Origin: Myxococcales bacterium
GTDB taxonomy: Bacteria; Myxococcota_A; Polyangia; Fen-1088
Reading direction: 5' to 3'
NCBI GenBank assembly: GCA_003142855.1
Contig: PLNW01000006.1
Location: 1 to 38,480 of the forward strand
DNA: 38,480 nucleotides
Under the pieces are notes generated by a model. It was not told the origin of the DNA. It searched no databases and saw only the letters and a list, made by a program, of their open reading frames with translations. Shown piece after piece: positions 15,664-24,107 of the stretch. The first letter of the stretch is position 1. Each line of letters opens with the position of its first letter. The position numbers and the translations under genes were made by a program.

Positions 15664-16866
15664 TTACGGACCGCTGACTGTTCTGGCTCTGCGCGAGATG
15701 AAGAACACGAAAGCCGCTGCGGACGTGATCCCGGCGAAGCCGAAGGCGTAGCTCGGGCTGAGCTTCCACAGCGCGCCGGCAATGATCGACGCTGGAAGAT
15801 AGACGAGGCCCGTAAAAAAGCTGTAGGCGCCGATGGCTGTGCCCCTCTTCGTCTTTTCCATGTCGGTGATGTAGGCCTTACTCTGGCTTTCATCGATGGC
15901 GTAGAAGACGCCGAAGACGAGAAACAGTGCCACCACCTGCCACTTTGCAGAGGCGAAGATGAAGCCCACACACATCAAGAGATACAGGATGTATTCGAGA
16001 GCGATGATCTTGCGGCGGCCAATGTGGTCGCCCAGTTTCCCCAACAGTGGTGCTGCGAGCACAAAAGACACATTGTATAGAGCGTAGAGCAGGGTGACGC
16101 TGCGAATGGCGAAACCGACGCTGTAGGCCTTGAGCAGCAGGAAACCGAAGCTGAAATAGGCCAAGGAAAAGAGTCCAGCGGTGAAAAGGTAATGCTTGAA
16201 GGCGGGGCCGAGCGTTCTGTAGGCCCTGACGATGCTCTCTCTCTGGGTGGGCGGGGCTGGCTCTTCAGTGATGAAGAAGAGAAGCAGCACGGCCAGGGCC
16301 GCAGGTGCCAGGGCCACCAGAAACAGGATCTTGAAGGTCGAAGCGGTCTCGCCCAGACGGTCCAAGATGAAGTAGGCGCCAATCGGTCCGAGGATCGCAC
16401 CTGACTTGTCCATGGCCTTGTGGACCCCAAAAGAGAAGCCGGCATTCTTCTGAGTCGCCATGGACGAAATCCAGGCATCCCGCGGGGCGCCACGAAAGGA
16501 TTTCCCAAGGCGCTCGATTACGCGGAACGAGGCGGCCGAGAACAAAGTGCTCTGAAGCGCGATGATCGTCTTGGCAAGAGTCGAGAATGCGTAGCCAAGG
16601 ATGGTGAGAGTTTTCCGCTTGCCGGTCCTGTCGGAGACAAAGCCGGCCACGTAGTCGAGTGAGGAGGCTGCGAAGTCCGCCATTCCCTCGATAAGCCCAA
16701 GCAGCGCGACCGAGGCGCCTAGAATTGCGGTGAGGAAAATGGAAAAGACGGAGAAGATCATTTCCGAGCTGAGGTCGGTCAGGAAGCTGACCAGCCCCAG
16801 CATGAAGATGCCGCGATGTACGCCGAGAACGGTCTTTTCCAGGACGGGCGCGTTGTGGTTGTTCAT
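15664..16866 (-). CDS. MFS transporter
   Basis: A 400-residue major facilitator protein with about 12 hydrophobic helices. The loop between helices 2 and 3 reads GFVSDRTGKRKTL and the pseudo-repeat in the second half is GKLGDHIGRRKIIA, both classic MFS motifs. RGAPRDAWISSMA is typical of a subfamily of uncharacterised transporters. The substrate cannot be read. The start is the ATG at 16866; a TTG six bases upstream is possible and neither has a clear ribosome-binding site. The C-terminus ends SGP, and this end appears to come from a hydrolase remnant, so the last residues may not be original. It follows the 48-residue gene by 30 bases. Confidence 0.88.
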   Translation of the reverse strand: MNNHNAPVLEKTVLGVHRGIFMLGLVSFLTDLSSEMIFSVFSIFLTAILGASVALLGLIEGMADFAASSLDYVAGFVSDRTGKRKTLTILGYAFSTLAKTIIALQSTLFSAASFRVIERLGKSFRGAPRDAWISSMATQKNAGFSFGVHKAMDKSGAILGPIGAYFILDRLGETASTFKILFLVALAPAALAVLLLFFITEEPAPPTQRESIVRAYRTLGPAFKHYLFTAGLFSLAYFSFGFLLLKAYSVGFAIRSVTLLYALYNVSFVLAAPLLGKLGDHIGRRKIIALEYILYLLMCVGFIFASAKWQVVALFLVFGVFYAIDESQSKAYITDMEKTKRGTAIGAYSFFTGLVYLPASIIAGALWKLSPSYAFGFAGITSAAAFVFFISRRARTVSGP

Positions 16867-16896
16867 GGGCAATTGCGCACGACAGGTCGGAGCACA

Positions 16897-17043
16897 TCAT
16901 CGCTTGGGTTTGCTTTTGGCCTTCGCCCTACGCTGAATCGCGTAGCCAATTGCCACGGCTTGTTTGGGTGGTTTGCCTGCTGCGATCTCGGTCTTGATGT
17001 TTTGGTTTCGCGCCGTCTTGGACGGTGATTTGATGAGTGGCAT
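16897..17043 (-). CDS. Small basic protein, 48 residues
   Basis: The ATG at 17043 is preceded by GAAAGG at good spacing. The product begins [20 protein letters not shown], continues [18 protein letters not shown] and ends with a Lys/Arg-rich tail. The pattern of an N-terminal KSPSK, a short helix, [10 protein letters not shown] and a basic tail recurs in small uncharacterised proteins of phages and proteobacteria, which supports a real gene. It could bind nucleic acid, but this is inference from charge only. It lies 30 bases before the MFS gene on the same strand. Confidence 0.7.
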   Translation of the reverse strand: MPLIKSPSKTARNQNIKTEIAAGKPPKQAVAIGYAIQRRAKAKSKPKR

Positions 17044-17387
17044 GAAAAATCAAACCTTTCAGCTGCTTCGCTCATTAGAAAACCACCCGAGAGAGCAAAG
17101 AGGAGGCCAACGCGGGCGCAGGCCTGCCGCGGCGCCCAGATCAGCCAGCACGGTTACTTTGGCTCAGCTGTCGGACCTTGGATCAGTCACAATGATTGGC
17201 TCGATCCGTCAACTTGATGGACTCCGAGCGTGCTGGTCGTCGCTATCTTTCACGCAACCGCGCCGCCGAGGCGCTGGGAATGACACCTGTCGAGCAAATC
17301 GTCGAAATCGTTTCGGCAAGTCGACCGGCCCGAAAGATGCATTTCGTATGCAGGCAACGCAAGCGATAGCAAAATGGAGCACCACAC
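17044..17387. other. Intergenic region between divergent genes
   Basis: About 340 bases between the 48-residue gene and the hydrolase, expected to hold both promoters. One 50-codon plus-strand frame (17217-17369, starting MDSERAGRRYLSRNRAAEAL) is present but lacks a ribosome-binding site and I do not call it. No repeat or RNA gene seen. Confidence 0.4.
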
Positions 17388-18209
17388 ATGAGCACAATCA
17401 CCACCAAGGACGGCACGAAGATTTACTACAAGGATTGGGGAGCAGGGCAGCCTGTCGTGTTCAGTCACGGCTGGCCGCTCAACGCCGATGCCTGGGAAAG
17501 TCAGATGGTCTTCCTGACGTCCCACGGCTATCGCTGTATCGCCCACGATCGCCGTGGCCATGGGCGCTCGGGCCAGCCTACGAACGGCAACGACATGGAC
17601 ACCTATGCCGATGATCTTTCGGATCTCGTCGAAGCCCTCGACCTGAACAGCGCTATCCTGGTCGGCCATTCCGCGGGCGGCGGAGAAGTCTCCCGTTACG
17701 TTGGGCGCCATGGCACCAAACGTGTTGCCAAGATCGTGCTGGTGGGTGCGGTATCGCCCCTGATGCTCAAGACGGGCGCCAATCCCGGCGGCCTGGCAAT
17801 GGATGTGTTCGATGGAATCCGCGCTGGCGTCTCCGCGGATCGTTCGCAGTTCTACCGAGACCTTACGACGACCTTTTTCGGTGCCAACAGGCCGGGCGCG
17901 AAGGTCAGCCAAGGCGTTCGCGATGCCTTCTGGCTTCGGGGCATGCAGGGTGGCCTCCGGAACCAGCTCGAATGCATCAAAGCGTTTTCCGAGACGGACT
18001 TCACCAGGGACCTCAAGCAGTTCGACGTGCCCACCCTGATCATTCACGGCGATGACGACCAGATCGTGCCCATCGGCGCTTCAGCTCACTCGTCCGCGAA
18101 ACTCATCAAGAACGCGATCCTGAAAGTCTATGCGGGCGGCTCGCACGGTCTTTCCGACACGCACAAGAACGAACTCAATACCGATCTGCTCGCGTTCATC
18201 AAGGGCTGA
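17388..18209 (+). CDS. Alpha/beta hydrolase, non-haem chloroperoxidase/arylesterase type
   Basis: A 273-residue cytoplasmic hydrolase. The oxyanion region is [12 protein letters not shown]. The nucleophile elbow is VGHSAGG (Ser95), the acid lies in GDDDQIVP (Asp224) and the His in GGSHGL (His253), giving a complete triad. Length and motifs match the family of Pseudomonas fluorescens esterase and bacterial cofactor-free haloperoxidases, which hydrolyse small esters and show perhydrolase activity. GGAG lies about nine bases before the ATG. Two orphan copies of its C-terminal region occur elsewhere in the window. A membrane protein follows 18 bases later. Confidence 0.92.
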   Translation: MSTITTKDGTKIYYKDWGAGQPVVFSHGWPLNADAWESQMVFLTSHGYRCIAHDRRGHGRSGQPTNGNDMDTYADDLSDLVEALDLNSAILVGHSAGGGEVSRYVGRHGTKRVAKIVLVGAVSPLMLKTGANPGGLAMDVFDGIRAGVSADRSQFYRDLTTTFFGANRPGAKVSQGVRDAFWLRGMQGGLRNQLECIKAFSETDFTRDLKQFDVPTLIIHGDDDQIVPIGASAHSSAKLIKNAILKVYAGGSHGLSDTHKNELNTDLLAFIKG

Positions 18210-18227
18210 AGAGCTTTTCCCATCGCT

Positions 18228-18896
18228 ATGTTCATCGGACACTACGGCCCCTCCTTCGCGCTCAAGGCTATTCGGCCAGCCATTCCACTGTGGCTACTGT
18301 TCATCGCTGTTCAGCTTGTGGACATCGGTTGGGCCTTGTTGGTTCTACTCGGCGTCGAGAGGGTTCGAATTGTTCCGGGCATAACCGCTTCGAATCCACT
18401 CGATCTCTACTACATGCCCTACACCCACAGCCTTGCAGCTGTGGCGCTGTGGTCGACAGTGGCGATCATCCTCTGGAAATTTCTGCCGCGCTCGCGAACG
18501 TGGTCCGTCGCGGCCTTGGTCGGGCTCGCCGTGTTCTCGCATTGGCTTCTGGACTTGCTAGTGCATGGGCCAGACCTGCCGGTGTACGACGACACGATGA
18601 AGGTCGGCCTGGGTCTCTGGAACTATCCGGCAATCGCACTTCTGCTTGAAGTGGTCCTGCTGTTCGGCGGAATGGCCATGTACATGAGGCGGACAACCGC
18701 GATCAATGCCATCGGCCGCTTCGGGCCGCCCATATTCGGAATCACGATGATCGCGGTTCAGTGCTACCTCTTCTTCGGCCCACCGCCGACGTCACCCGCC
18801 GCCGCCGCGATCAGTGCGCTCGTCTCCTATGTCGTCTTTGCTGCCGTTGCCCAGTGGCTCGACCGACAGCGGAAGTCTGCGACCCTCCAACCGTGA
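18228..18896 (+). CDS. Integral membrane protein, possibly YdjM/DUF457-related
   Basis: A 222-residue protein with about six hydrophobic segments. It begins GHYGPSFALK and contains YMPYTHSLAA and FSHWLLDLLVHGPDLP: His and Asp residues placed at membrane edges, as in the YdjM/DUF457 family of membrane-bound metal-dependent hydrolases. The resemblance is to motif layout only. It is probably co-transcribed with the hydrolase. Confidence 0.75.
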   Translation: MFIGHYGPSFALKAIRPAIPLWLLFIAVQLVDIGWALLVLLGVERVRIVPGITASNPLDLYYMPYTHSLAAVALWSTVAIILWKFLPRSRTWSVAALVGLAVFSHWLLDLLVHGPDLPVYDDTMKVGLGLWNYPAIALLLEVVLLFGGMAMYMRRTTAINAIGRFGPPIFGITMIAVQCYLFFGPPPTSPAAAAISALVSYVVFAAVAQWLDRQRKSATLQP

Positions 18897-18915
18897 ATTG
18901 GAACGGACAGTAGAG

Positions 18916-21270
18916 CTACGCAGCCACTTGCTCGTATAGGTACTTCTGGAAACCGCTGAAGACCTTGCCGATCTCGTCGGGGCGGCCGAGGTCGGCCACG
19001 GCGTCGGCGATGGAGTCCCGGTATTTCAGGCGCAGAAGCGGGGTCAGCTTGTCTTGGTCTAGCTCGTCCACGCCCACGGCCACGTAGTGCGAGAGCACGA
19101 AGTCGAGGAAGGTTTGTTGCTTGCTGTTGAAGCGGTGGTTGATGGCGACCTTGGCATGCTGGGCGCGCTCTTCGCGGGTCAGCGGGGCCAGGGCGTAGGC
19201 CACGTGGGCGAGCACGTCGAAGAGGTCGCTCTTTTCGGCGTCGATGATCTTCTGCATCTCGGTGAGCTGGTCTTTGCCGAAGCCCTTTTCGGCCAGGCCT
19301 TCGAGCAAGCGCTTGCGCGTGTCGGGGGCGCTCCATAGGGCGCGCAATTCCGCTTCGTTCTTGAAGAAGTCAGGCAGCTTGCCGAAGAGCAGCTCCATGA
19401 ATTGTTGGGCCGACATGGGCGTGCCGTCGGGGTGCCAGAAGGTGGTGCACATCATGTGCTGGATCGTGCGCGCCTTGCCGTCGGCGAGCTTGACCTTGAT
19501 CTTGGCCGGGCGAGGCTTGCTCTCGGAGCCGTCCGACATTTTGGGATTGCCCGCAGTCTCGTCGGGCGGGTAGGGCTTGGGCGGTTTCGGCTCCGCCGGC
19601 TCCGGCTCCACCGGCTCGCCGTCCCATTCCGGATCGCTGAAGTGGTGGTGGGCCTTCACGAAGTCGTAGATGGTGAAGTAGTCCTTGCCGTCGTACAGGC
19701 GCGTGCCGCGGCCGACGATCTGCTTGAACTCGATCATCGAGTTGATCGGCCGCATGAGCACTATGTTGCGGATGTTGCGCGCGTCCACCCCGGTCGACAG
19801 CTTTTGCGAGGTGGTGAGAATGGTGGGGATGGTCTTCTCGTTGTTCTGGAAGGCGCGCAGGTACCCATTGCCCAGCTCGCCGTCGTTGGCGGTCACGCGA
19901 TGGCAGTAGTCCGGATCCTTGCTAGCCTTCATCTGGTTGACCAGATCGCGCACGGCCAGCGCGTGCACCTGCGTGGCGCAGAAAACCAGGGTTTTGTCGT
20001 TCGGCTGAATCTGCTCCATGAACAGCTTCACCCGGTGCTCCTCGCGTGCCCTGATCTCGATGACCTTGTTGAAGTCCTTTTCCACGTAGCGCTTGCCAGC
20101 CTCGATTTCGCCCTCGACCACGCTGTCGTCGGGAGTGTACACATAGTCATCGATGGTGGTGGAAATCTGCTTCACCCGGAACGGCGTGAGAAAGCCATCG
20201 TTGATGCCGTCCTTGAGCGAATACACGAACACGGGCTCGCCGAAGTACTTGTAGGTGTCCACGTTGTCTTTGCGCTTGGGCGTGGCGGTCAGGCCAAGCT
20301 GCACCGCTGGCGCGAAATACGTCAGGATGTCGCGCCAGGTGCTCTCGTCGTTGGCCCCGCCGCGGTGGCACTCGTCGATGACGATGAAGTCGAAGAAGTC
20401 CGGCGGATAGTCGCCAAAGTAGGGCGAGGGCTTGCCGCCTGTCTTTGCATCGGGCGGCCCGCTCATGAAGGTCTGGAAGATGGTGAAGAACAGGCTGGCG
20501 TTCTTGGGCACCTTGCCCTTCTTGCGGATCTCCTCGGGACTGACCCGCGCGAAGGCGTCCTCTTTGAAGGCGTTGAACGACGTGAAATCGTTGACCGCTT
20601 GATCGGCCAGGTTGTTCCGATCGGCCAGGAACAGGATGCGCGGCCGGCGCGTCGGCTCGCCGCCCAGGTTCCACCGCGTCTGGAACAACTTCCACGCGAT
20701 CTGAAAGGCAATCGCCGTCTTGCCGGTGCCCGTGGCCAGGGTCAGCAGGATCCTGTCCTTGCCCGCGGCGATCTTTTCCAGCACGCGCTCGACCGCGATC
20801 TCCTGATAGAAGCGAATGTGCCACGAGCCGCTCTTGTCCGGGAACGGCACCGCCGCAAAACGATCGCGCCAATCGTTCTGCTTGGCAAAGGTCCGGTTCC
20901 ACAGCTCATCGGGCGTGGGAAAGCCGGGCAGCACGCCCTCTCGCCCGGTCTGCATGTCGATGCCGTAGACACCCTGGCCGTTGCTGGCATAGGCAAACCG
21001 GATCGCCAGCTTGTCGGCGTAGTTTTTGGCCTGCCCCACGCCCTCTGTCAGCGCCTCATCCCAAGCCTTGGCCTCGACCACCGCCAGCTTGGTGTTGCGA
21101 TAGACCAGCACATAGTCGGCCGTGAGCCCCTTGCCCCGCCGTCCGTGCCCCTCCAGCCGTCCCAGCGTGATGGGATACTCGCGCCGAATGCGACTGCCCT
21201 CGACAACGCCCCAACCGGCATTCGCGAGGGCAGGGTCGATGTGCTCGGCGCGGGTTTCGGCTTCGTTCAT
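18916..21270 (-). CDS. hsdR: Type I restriction enzyme R subunit, EcoEI/KpnBI type
   Basis: A 784-residue restriction and translocation subunit. The N-terminal nuclease region includes LTADYVLVYRNTKLAVVEAK, the PD-(D/E)xK-type core. Then come the SF2 motor motifs: LATGTGKTAIAFQIAWKL (Walker A), VIDECHRGG (motif II), LGLTATPKR (III), TTSQKLSTGVDA (V) and QIVGRGTRLYDG (VI). The C-terminal helical domain (about residues 600-784) ends YLYEQVAA. In a complete complex it cleaves DNA at a distance from unmethylated target sites. Its ATG overlaps the stop of the rhuM remnant (ATGA). It looks intact, but hsdM is absent from the window. Confidence 0.95.
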   Translation of the reverse strand: MNEAETRAEHIDPALANAGWGVVEGSRIRREYPITLGRLEGHGRRGKGLTADYVLVYRNTKLAVVEAKAWDEALTEGVGQAKNYADKLAIRFAYASNGQGVYGIDMQTGREGVLPGFPTPDELWNRTFAKQNDWRDRFAAVPFPDKSGSWHIRFYQEIAVERVLEKIAAGKDRILLTLATGTGKTAIAFQIAWKLFQTRWNLGGEPTRRPRILFLADRNNLADQAVNDFTSFNAFKEDAFARVSPEEIRKKGKVPKNASLFFTIFQTFMSGPPDAKTGGKPSPYFGDYPPDFFDFIVIDECHRGGANDESTWRDILTYFAPAVQLGLTATPKRKDNVDTYKYFGEPVFVYSLKDGINDGFLTPFRVKQISTTIDDYVYTPDDSVVEGEIEAGKRYVEKDFNKVIEIRAREEHRVKLFMEQIQPNDKTLVFCATQVHALAVRDLVNQMKASKDPDYCHRVTANDGELGNGYLRAFQNNEKTIPTILTTSQKLSTGVDARNIRNIVLMRPINSMIEFKQIVGRGTRLYDGKDYFTIYDFVKAHHHFSDPEWDGEPVEPEPAEPKPPKPYPPDETAGNPKMSDGSESKPRPAKIKVKLADGKARTIQHMMCTTFWHPDGTPMSAQQFMELLFGKLPDFFKNEAELRALWSAPDTRKRLLEGLAEKGFGKDQLTEMQKIIDAEKSDLFDVLAHVAYALAPLTREERAQHAKVAINHRFNSKQQTFLDFVLSHYVAVGVDELDQDKLTPLLRLKYRDSIADAVADLGRPDEIGKVFSGFQKYLYEQVAA

Positions 21271-21771
21271 GGCTTGTGCGGTTTTTTCGCTCGTTTGGGC
21301 TTCTTCGGCCGCGCGGGAAGCTGCTTCACGGCTGCCTCGAAGTCGGCGTCCACTCGCCGGGGTTGGGAATCCAGGAACGCACGGTATTGATTGTATTCCA
21401 GCTCGGCCTTGGCTTGGGCCATTTCCGTCGAGATCTTGCCCGCGTGGTCGAGCAGCTTGCGGTCGGACAGCTTGAGGAACTCGTCCAGCTTGGCGATCCA
21501 GTCGCGCATGGTCATCGGCCGCCGGCCCAGGGCCTGCAGTTCCGCAAATCCGATGTACGCGCTGACGATGTGGTTGAGGGCTTCAAGCTCCGCTTCGGTC
21601 AGGTAGTTCTTGGCCACCGTCACGTCGTTCTTGCGGATGATGCCGCCCGGCCGCGTGGTCGTAAGGCCCATGAAGGGCTGGCTTGCGTCGGCCCGCGCGT
21701 GGATGACCTCGGCTGCCGTCCTCGGTTTGGTAGAGGATGATGCTGGATGCTGGCGGTTCGTGGGCGGGCAT
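21267..21771 (-). pseudogene. rhuM: rhuM with an internal deletion and frameshift
   Basis: The 5' end (ATG at 21771) encodes SIILYQTEDGS, the standard RhuM N-terminus. After GGCAGCC the similarity jumps in another frame to AAEVIHARADASQPFMGL, then IRKNDVTVAKNYLTEAELEA and PMTMRDWIAKLDEFLKLSDR, the RhuM C-terminal region. Most of the middle of a protein normally a little over 300 residues is missing. An internal ATG at 21671 could give a 134-residue protein. RhuM genes commonly sit inside type I restriction operons; their role is unclear. The stop still overlaps the hsdR start, keeping translational coupling. Confidence 0.85.
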
Positions 21772-21779
21772 GGCTGTGC

Positions 21780-22919
21780 CTACAATTCTCCGCTGAAGGC
21801 CTGGTGGAGCAGCGACTTCTTCAGCTCGTCGAGCGCGGCGAGCTTCTGCTGGTAGATAGAGGCGAGACGAGTGGTCTCGGCTTCAAGGTCGGTGAGCGTG
21901 GATACAATGGCGCGTTGCTGGGCGATCGACGTCGGAAAGAAGACAACGACGTCGCCAATTTTCGTCGGCGACGTATGCCGTACTTTCACGCCGGAGGCGC
22001 TGTCGTGGATCGCCTTGCGAACCGCGTGCGTGTTGAAGACGTGGAAGAAGAACTCGTTCGTCCACGGAACGCCTGGCTTCTTTGTGACGAGGCCAAGCCG
22101 CTGGTTGTGGAGGAACTTGTCGGATTCCGGAATGAGGACGGGACTGCCGAGCAACCCGGCTGCTTGTTCCGTCATCGCGACGAGCAGATCACCCTTGGAA
22201 AGCACGAAGCCGTCGGGAATCTCGCCCGAGTAGTACTTCTGTTTCTCGCCGCGGTCGCGATAGCCGCCGGATTCGTAGAAGTTCCCCGGCGTGAGCAAGA
22301 CGTAGTCTCCGCTGTCGGTGAAGAACTCGCTCTTAAAGGCGAAGCCGTGCTTGATGTCGCAGAGATCTGCGAGTGGCTTCTCTTCCCAGCCTTCGCCTCG
22401 CTCGGTGAAGACGGATTGGAGGTGGCTTTCGAAGAGGGCGCGGGTGTTTTGGAGGTTCTTTTCGGCGTTGGCTTTGGCGGTGGCGATGCCCTCAAACGCT
22501 TCGTCGAGGATGCCAACGATCCGCCGCTGCTCGGGGAGTGCGGGCACGCTGACAGCCTCGTCATGAACAAAATTGCGATTGAGAGTTGGGACGCCAGTGC
22601 CGCTCGCAAATCGCTGAAGGTCGAAATCCTTTAGCAGGTGAAAAACGAACCGAGGATCGTTCCCGTGAAAATCCTTCACGTAGAGAACAGTGTTGAGTGG
22701 CCAAAAATCCTCCTCAACAAAGAAGACATTACTGATGCTTCCGCTTCGGCCGGTTACAACGCCCGGCCCGCGAACCGCACATTTATGGTGGGTGTCACTG
22801 ATTCCGCTGGAACTAACCAGGGGGAATTCTCCGGCCACTCTATCCTGGGTAGGCAGGTCAAAGCCCCTCTGGAGCGTTGCCACCTCGCCTAGCGTCTTTG
22901 TCTCCCACCCCGCCTTCAC
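21780..22919 (-). CDS. hsdS: Type I restriction enzyme specificity subunit
   Basis: A 379-residue HsdS with two target-recognition domains, each followed by a conserved helix: first half ending LPEQRRIVGILDEAFEGIA plus a coiled spacer, second half ending IAQQRAIVSTLTDLEAETT and LDELKKSLLHQAFSGEL. The N-terminus is GWETKTLGEVATLQRGFDL. HsdS recognises the bipartite DNA target and joins HsdM and HsdR. The start is a GTG overlapping the TGA of the upstream small ORF (GTGA). It appears intact. The rhuM remnant begins eight bases after its stop. Confidence 0.95.
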   Translation of the reverse strand: MKAGWETKTLGEVATLQRGFDLPTQDRVAGEFPLVSSSGISDTHHKCAVRGPGVVTGRSGSISNVFFVEEDFWPLNTVLYVKDFHGNDPRFVFHLLKDFDLQRFASGTGVPTLNRNFVHDEAVSVPALPEQRRIVGILDEAFEGIATAKANAEKNLQNTRALFESHLQSVFTERGEGWEEKPLADLCDIKHGFAFKSEFFTDSGDYVLLTPGNFYESGGYRDRGEKQKYYSGEIPDGFVLSKGDLLVAMTEQAAGLLGSPVLIPESDKFLHNQRLGLVTKKPGVPWTNEFFFHVFNTHAVRKAIHDSASGVKVRHTSPTKIGDVVVFFPTSIAQQRAIVSTLTDLEAETTRLASIYQQKLAALDELKKSLLHQAFSGEL

Positions 22920-23122
22920 AGCATTCCCCGAATCGCATTCAGCACCTTCGCGCTCTCCGCGTCCTGCGCGGCGCTCTCACCTGCGGGGGTTGAGGACCGG
23001 TCGATGACCTTTTCGGCCTCGCCGTGGATGGCTTCCATCGGCGCTCGCCCGTTCTCGATATCACGAAAGCACTGCACGAACATGAATGACCGCATTGTAC
23101 GCCAATAGGCCGGCGGCGGCAC
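22916..23122 (-). CDS. Short hypothetical ORF upstream of hsdS, possibly a gene remnant
   Basis: 68 codons from ATG at 23122 (later in-frame ATGs at 23092 and 23086 are equally possible), ending SAKVLNAIRGML with a TGA that overlaps the hsdS GTG. I do not recognise the N-terminal part (FVQCFRDIENGRAPMEAIHG). In type I operons the gene in this position is normally hsdM or an accessory gene, so this may be what is left of one. A diverged copy of its final codons, readable as AKVLRAIRGVV, occurs at about 24930-24965 in another frame. Function unknown. Confidence 0.4.
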   Translation of the reverse strand: MPPPAYWRTMRSFMFVQCFRDIENGRAPMEAIHGEAEKVIDRSSTPAGESAAQDAESAKVLNAIRGML

Positions 23123-23243
23123 AAACGTGGTCGCAACCGGCGTTCCGGCGAAACGCAGGGGTGATAGTGCCCCTCGATCGAAGAACTTTCCGGGACTCCG
23201 AGGTGCGCATAGGATGGCTGGACGCGCCAGCTAGGGACAAGCG

Positions 23244-24098
23244 ATGGCGACCCAAATTCCTGCCAAAACACCGTGGTCTCCCACCTGCGTGCGATGGGTG
23301 AGCCGACTCTGCGAAACCAGCACGTGTCCTCTCCATGTGATGACCGATGCCGGCTGGGCGTACGTGAAGACCCTTGGAAATCCAGAGGGACCGGACGCTC
23401 TGGTCTCCGAGTGGATCGGAACGAAGTTGGCGGCGTGGATGGGGCTTCCGACTTTCGACATCGCGGTGGTGGACTATCCGGACGAGCTGCGAACGGCGCT
23501 CACCAAGGGCTGCGTAACCCAGCCTGGTCCGGCATTCGCCGCGCGCGCCGTGGGCGGGCGCTCGTGGGACGGCACCGAAGACGACCTCGAGGTGATCGAA
23601 AACCCGGAGGCAATGGCTGGGCTCGTCGTCTTTGACATGTGGACGCGGAATTGGGATCGCTACGCGGAAGACGGCGGAACCCTGCGCTGCAACTTTCGCA
23701 ATGTCTTCTTCAGCGAAGAAGGGGCACGCAAAGGGCGCAACCGACTTCTCGCGATGGACCATACTGAGTGCTTCAGAACCGGGCATCGCCTGGCGACCCG
23801 GAGCCTGTTCGGGATCGACGCGATTCGAGACGAACGGCTCTACGGGCTGTTCCCGGCGTTCCGGGCCAAGGTGACGCGAAAAGCAGTCCGAGACGCCCTT
23901 GCCAGACTGGCGCAGTTTCGAGAGCACGACTTCGGCGCGGCAGCCAGTGGTATCCCGGCCGCCTGGGATCTACGCGGGCAAACGCGGGATGCCCTGAAGT
24001 CGTTCTGCGTTGACCGCGCCAAGTTTTTGGTCGGAGTGGCCGAAAGAATACTAGAAGCACCTTGCAGGTGGCAGCCCGTCCTTCCGGGGACAGACTAG
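23244..24098 (+). CDS. HipA-like kinase (HipA_2 family)
   Basis: A 284-residue protein with features of the HipA-like kinase family: YVKTLGNPEG and LVSEWIGTKLAAWMGLP in the N-lobe, FDMWTRNWDRYAED as the catalytic-loop equivalent, NVFFSEEG, then LLAMDHTECF as the metal-binding segment. HipA proper phosphorylates glutamyl-tRNA synthetase; substrates of this branch are not established. It is followed ten bases later by a DUF3037 gene, a recurrent pairing. No HipB-type HTH protein is adjacent. AGGGAC precedes the ATG. It diverges from hsdS and its upstream ORF and lies within the restriction locus. Confidence 0.82.
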   Translation: MATQIPAKTPWSPTCVRWVSRLCETSTCPLHVMTDAGWAYVKTLGNPEGPDALVSEWIGTKLAAWMGLPTFDIAVVDYPDELRTALTKGCVTQPGPAFAARAVGGRSWDGTEDDLEVIENPEAMAGLVVFDMWTRNWDRYAEDGGTLRCNFRNVFFSEEGARKGRNRLLAMDHTECFRTGHRLATRSLFGIDAIRDERLYGLFPAFRAKVTRKAVRDALARLAQFREHDFGAAASGIPAAWDLRGQTRDALKSFCVDRAKFLVGVAERILEAPCRWQPVLPGTD

Positions 24099-24107
24099 AG
24101 GTGACCC

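Noticed and set aside
14820..15971. Minus-strand frame of 383 codons as an intact CheB gene
   Set aside because: Only about 119 codons resemble CheB; the rest is antisense to the MFS, CPXCG and Rieske-side genes.
19402..21390. Plus-strand frame of 662 codons
   Set aside because: It is the antisense of hsdR and the rhuM tail; composition is Leu/Val/Gly-rich without domains, while the minus strand has full helicase motifs.
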